Virus record (IMG/VR): IMGVR_UViG_3300035670_000323
Span: 1-49,270 of that record
Origin: a virus
Strand: one strand, 5' to 3'
DNA: 49,270 nt
The first letter of the stretch is position 1; every line of letters starts with the position of its first letter. The position numbers were made by a program, and so were the translations under genes. The notes beneath the pieces were generated by a model. That model was given only the letters and a program-made list of their open reading frames with translations, had not been told where the DNA came from and ran no database searches. Positions 47,705 through 49,270 of this stretch are shown here, piece after piece.

Positions 47705-48748
47705 TTAGACGTGTCCCGCGATCGTCGCGTTGGTGGACCGAATAATCCAACCAATCGTGTCGTCGACGTAGAGCAGGTCCGCGTATTCCAGGGCCGCGTC
47801 AAAGGTGAGCTTGTTCCATCCGGTCGCTGTGGCCGGAGTAACGATCCACGAGCTTCCCGACGCGAGACTGTCTACCCGGATAACGAGCTGGGCCCCCGGC
47901 TTTCCGTTTGCAAGTTCGGTTCCGACGCCGGCATTGTCATTTCCGGCACCGCCGATATTCTTGCGAATGAGAGCGTAAGGGACATTGGACCCCGTTATCG
48001 CCGTAGACGAGGACGCGAGGGTTAAGGTCGCGTTGACCCGCCCGGTCACCTTGAGCGTGCCCTGCGTGTAGAGGTCGCCCCCCACATACACATCGTTCGC
48101 CGGGTATGACGAGCTGCCGATGTCGTAGGACGTGGCGGTCGTCGGGACCAGGTCGCCGTCGTTTTGGACGGACCAACGCTGATTTCCAAGACACGCTTCG
48201 TCTGTCGACGCGCAGTTGCCGGCAAACGCCGGCACGCTGACCAGGATGGCCAACAGAAGGCCTGCCAGGACCCGCGCCACACCCTTCGCTCCCGGCACAA
48301 ACTCAAACACGCCGGTTTTCTTGTTCTTCGCCGGGACCTCGTCAATGACGTTGCCCTCCGCGTCTTTCACTTCGACATACCAACCGCCCCACCCGTGGAG
48401 CTTTCCGCTCTCCTGGTAGGTCTTGAGCTGATCGGGCGAGGTGATTTCGATGTCCTCGGTTTCGGCTTCGGCCGACTTCTTGGCCTTCGGAGGAATAACC
48501 GAGGCCTTCTTGGCCGGGGCCGGCACGGCTTTCGCGCCGACTTCCGCAGCCAGGTCCTCGGGCAACCCGACCGGCTGAACGCCGGCGTCCTTGGCCGCCT
48601 TCACTTTGGCGAGCAGATCTTCCGTGCTTTCGATGTCCGTATAGGACACCGCATAACCTTCGCAAAGCGTCCGGGCTCGGATGAGGGCTTTTTGGGCCTC
48701 CTCATTGGCCTGTTCGCTCGCTTTCTTTTTGTTCTCGAGCTTCGGCAT
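47705..48748 (-). CDS. Two-part protein: soluble N-terminal domain, internal signal-like segment, secreted-type C-terminal domain
   Basis: 347 aa; ATG at 48748 with an ideal AAGGAGAAA. Residues 1-156 are soluble, Lys/Ala/Glu-rich, and include HGWGGWYVEVKDAEGNVIDE. Then VARVLAGLLLAILVSVPAFA (157-176) looks exactly like a signal sequence with an AFA-GN site, followed by a fibre-like beta region (SSYPANDVYVGGDLYTQGTL). A GTG at 48280, with GGGAG eight bases upstream, could start a separate 191-aa secreted protein from this internal point. Either a fused gene or an internal start is possible. Confidence 0.65.
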   Translation of the reverse strand: MPKLENKKKASEQANEEAQKALIRARTLCEGYAVSYTDIESTEDLLAKVKAAKDAGVQPVGLPEDLAAEVGAKAVPAPAKKASVIPPKAKKSAEAETEDIEITSPDQLKTYQESGKLHGWGGWYVEVKDAEGNVIDEVPAKNKKTGVFEFVPGAKGVARVLAGLLLAILVSVPAFAGNCASTDEACLGNQRWSVQNDGDLVPTTATSYDIGSSSYPANDVYVGGDLYTQGTLKVTGRVNATLTLASSSTAITGSNVPYALIRKNIGGAGNDNAGVGTELANGKPGAQLVIRVDSLASGSSWIVTPATATGWNKLTFDAALEYADLLYVDDTIGWIIRSTNATIAGHV

Positions 48749-48758
48749 GACTTTCTCC

Positions 48759-49037
48759 TTATTCGCTGATCGTCCGTTTAAATCCGACACGGGCTCGGAA
48801 GGCTTCTTCCTCTCCATGCCGGTCCGCACTTCGCAATGACTCCCGACGGTTTTCTTCCGACTGAATACAGTATTCGCACATTGGGACCCCCTCGAACATT
48901 TTCAGGACTTCGCCCTGGGGTAGGGTATTCAGGTTGTCCTGGGCGTCCGCGTCGGTCAAAGCCGACGCCGGATAGTCCGGTCCTGAACCACCGCACCGGT
49001 GGCATTTCCCGAAAATATCAAGAGGGTCCCGTGCCAT
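48759..49037 (-). CDS. Small Cys4 protein, 92 aa
   Basis: ATG at 49037, 22 bases after the capsid stop, no strong RBS. Two CxxC pairs (GKCHRCGGSG and PMCEYC) suggest one zinc site. The C-terminal part is charged and helical (CIQSEENRRESLRSADR). A small zinc protein after the capsid gene could be a head-completion factor, but this is a guess. Confidence 0.6.
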   Translation of the reverse strand: MARDPLDIFGKCHRCGGSGPDYPASALTDADAQDNLNTLPQGEVLKMFEGVPMCEYCIQSEENRRESLRSADRHGEEEAFRARVGFKRTISE

Positions 49038-49059
49038 TACTTATTCGGTCGGAGCGAGC

Positions 49060-49270
49060 TTACGCGCTCGTGCCGCCGCCCCTGCTCCACACCCTCCAGT
49101 TCTTGATGAGGATGCCGAACCGGACGTTGATGGACGCCTTGTAACCCAAGTCGTCCTCGGTGCGCCAGAAGCGCACTTCGCTGTCCTGACGTTCGTGGAA
49201 TTGGAAGTCGTCGCTCTGACGCTTTCCAACGAAGAAGGCCGCCTCGGCCGCTTCGAGGTAATCCCAATCA
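49060..49270 (-). CDS. Major capsid protein, C-terminal part (joins 1-897)
   Basis: This is the end of the capsid gene split by the contig junction: bases 49143-49060 complete the protein (YKASINVRFGILIKNWRVWS, RGGGTSA, TAA), while 49144-49270 repeat the first 127 bases. The frame is continuous across the join, which supports circularity. The whole protein is 326 aa. Confidence 0.85.
   Translation of the reverse strand, partial: DWDYLEAAEAAFFVGKRQSDDFQFHERQDSEVRFWRTEDDLGYKASINVRFGILIKNWRVWSRGGGTSA
49144..49270. repeat. Terminal direct repeat, right copy
   Basis: Identical to bases 1-127, as described for the left copy. Confidence 0.95.

Noticed and set aside
48749-48829. N-terminal extension of the 347-aa protein
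   Set aside because: The ATG at 48748 has a perfect Shine-Dalgarno site; the upstream start would run through the preceding gene's coding sequence.
1-49270. Temperate prophage with integrase, or tRNA genes
   Set aside because: I found no tyrosine or serine recombinase motif, no attachment repeat and no cloverleaf; absence was judged by eye, not by tRNAscan or HMMs.

Overview
The window is a complete, gene-dense tailed-phage genome. The first 127 bases (1-127) are repeated exactly as the last 127 (49144-49270), and the major capsid gene reads straight through this junction. The real molecule is therefore a closed or circularly permuted genome of 49,143 bp, and 127 bp is probably the overlap an assembler leaves on a circular contig. 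Every gene I can support is on the minus strand. Genes are packed with 1-50 nt overlaps (very often ATGA or GTGA) and strong Shine-Dalgarno sites. I see no tRNA, CRISPR array, IS element, integrase, repressor or DNA polymerase.

Layout in transcription order (decreasing coordinates). A terminator (17590-17620) and a near-consensus sigma70 promoter (17560-17588) open the early region (17.5 to 9.2 kb). It holds zinc-finger microproteins, a putative recombination module (candidate annealing protein with C-terminal zinc ribbon, RecB-like and Cas4-like PD-(D/E)XK nucleases, a coiled-coil protein), an AT-rich 218-bp intergenic region with several DnaA boxes (likely origin), a SWIM zinc finger, a DUF1064-type nuclease, a secreted lytic transglycosylase and about a dozen small genes. 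A second promoter (9167-9196) starts the late region: small and large terminase, P22-size portal, a cassette of tiny membrane proteins with one possible Acb2/Tad1-type anti-defence gene, scaffold, decoration protein and capsid (crossing the circular junction).

The late region continues from 49.1 kb down to 17.6 kb: a Cys4 protein, a two-part protein with an internal signal peptide, an O-antigen ligase/polymerase-like membrane enzyme, a coiled-coil protein, and then an unusual run of proteins beginning with Sec-type signal peptides. That run includes a beta-helix protein with DUF4215 Cys-rich repeats, a tail-collar fibre protein and an 813-aa tail/connector protein. After internal-virion-type proteins comes one 4174-aa polyvalent protein (methyltransferase, zeta-like kinase, second methyltransferase fold, SNF2-type helicase), which takes about a quarter of the genome. 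A holin-like gene and two small genes close the late region.

The gene order (terS-terL-portal-scaffold-capsid, tail adaptor, tail collar, giant ejected protein, no tape measure) indicates a podovirus. The O-antigen ligase, Sec signals and DUF4215 repeats suggest a Gram-negative host, perhaps a little-cultured lineage such as Omnitrophota or a deltaproteobacterium; that host guess is inference. The most novel feature is the set of signal peptides on proteins that look like virion components, next to a cell-envelope glycan enzyme.
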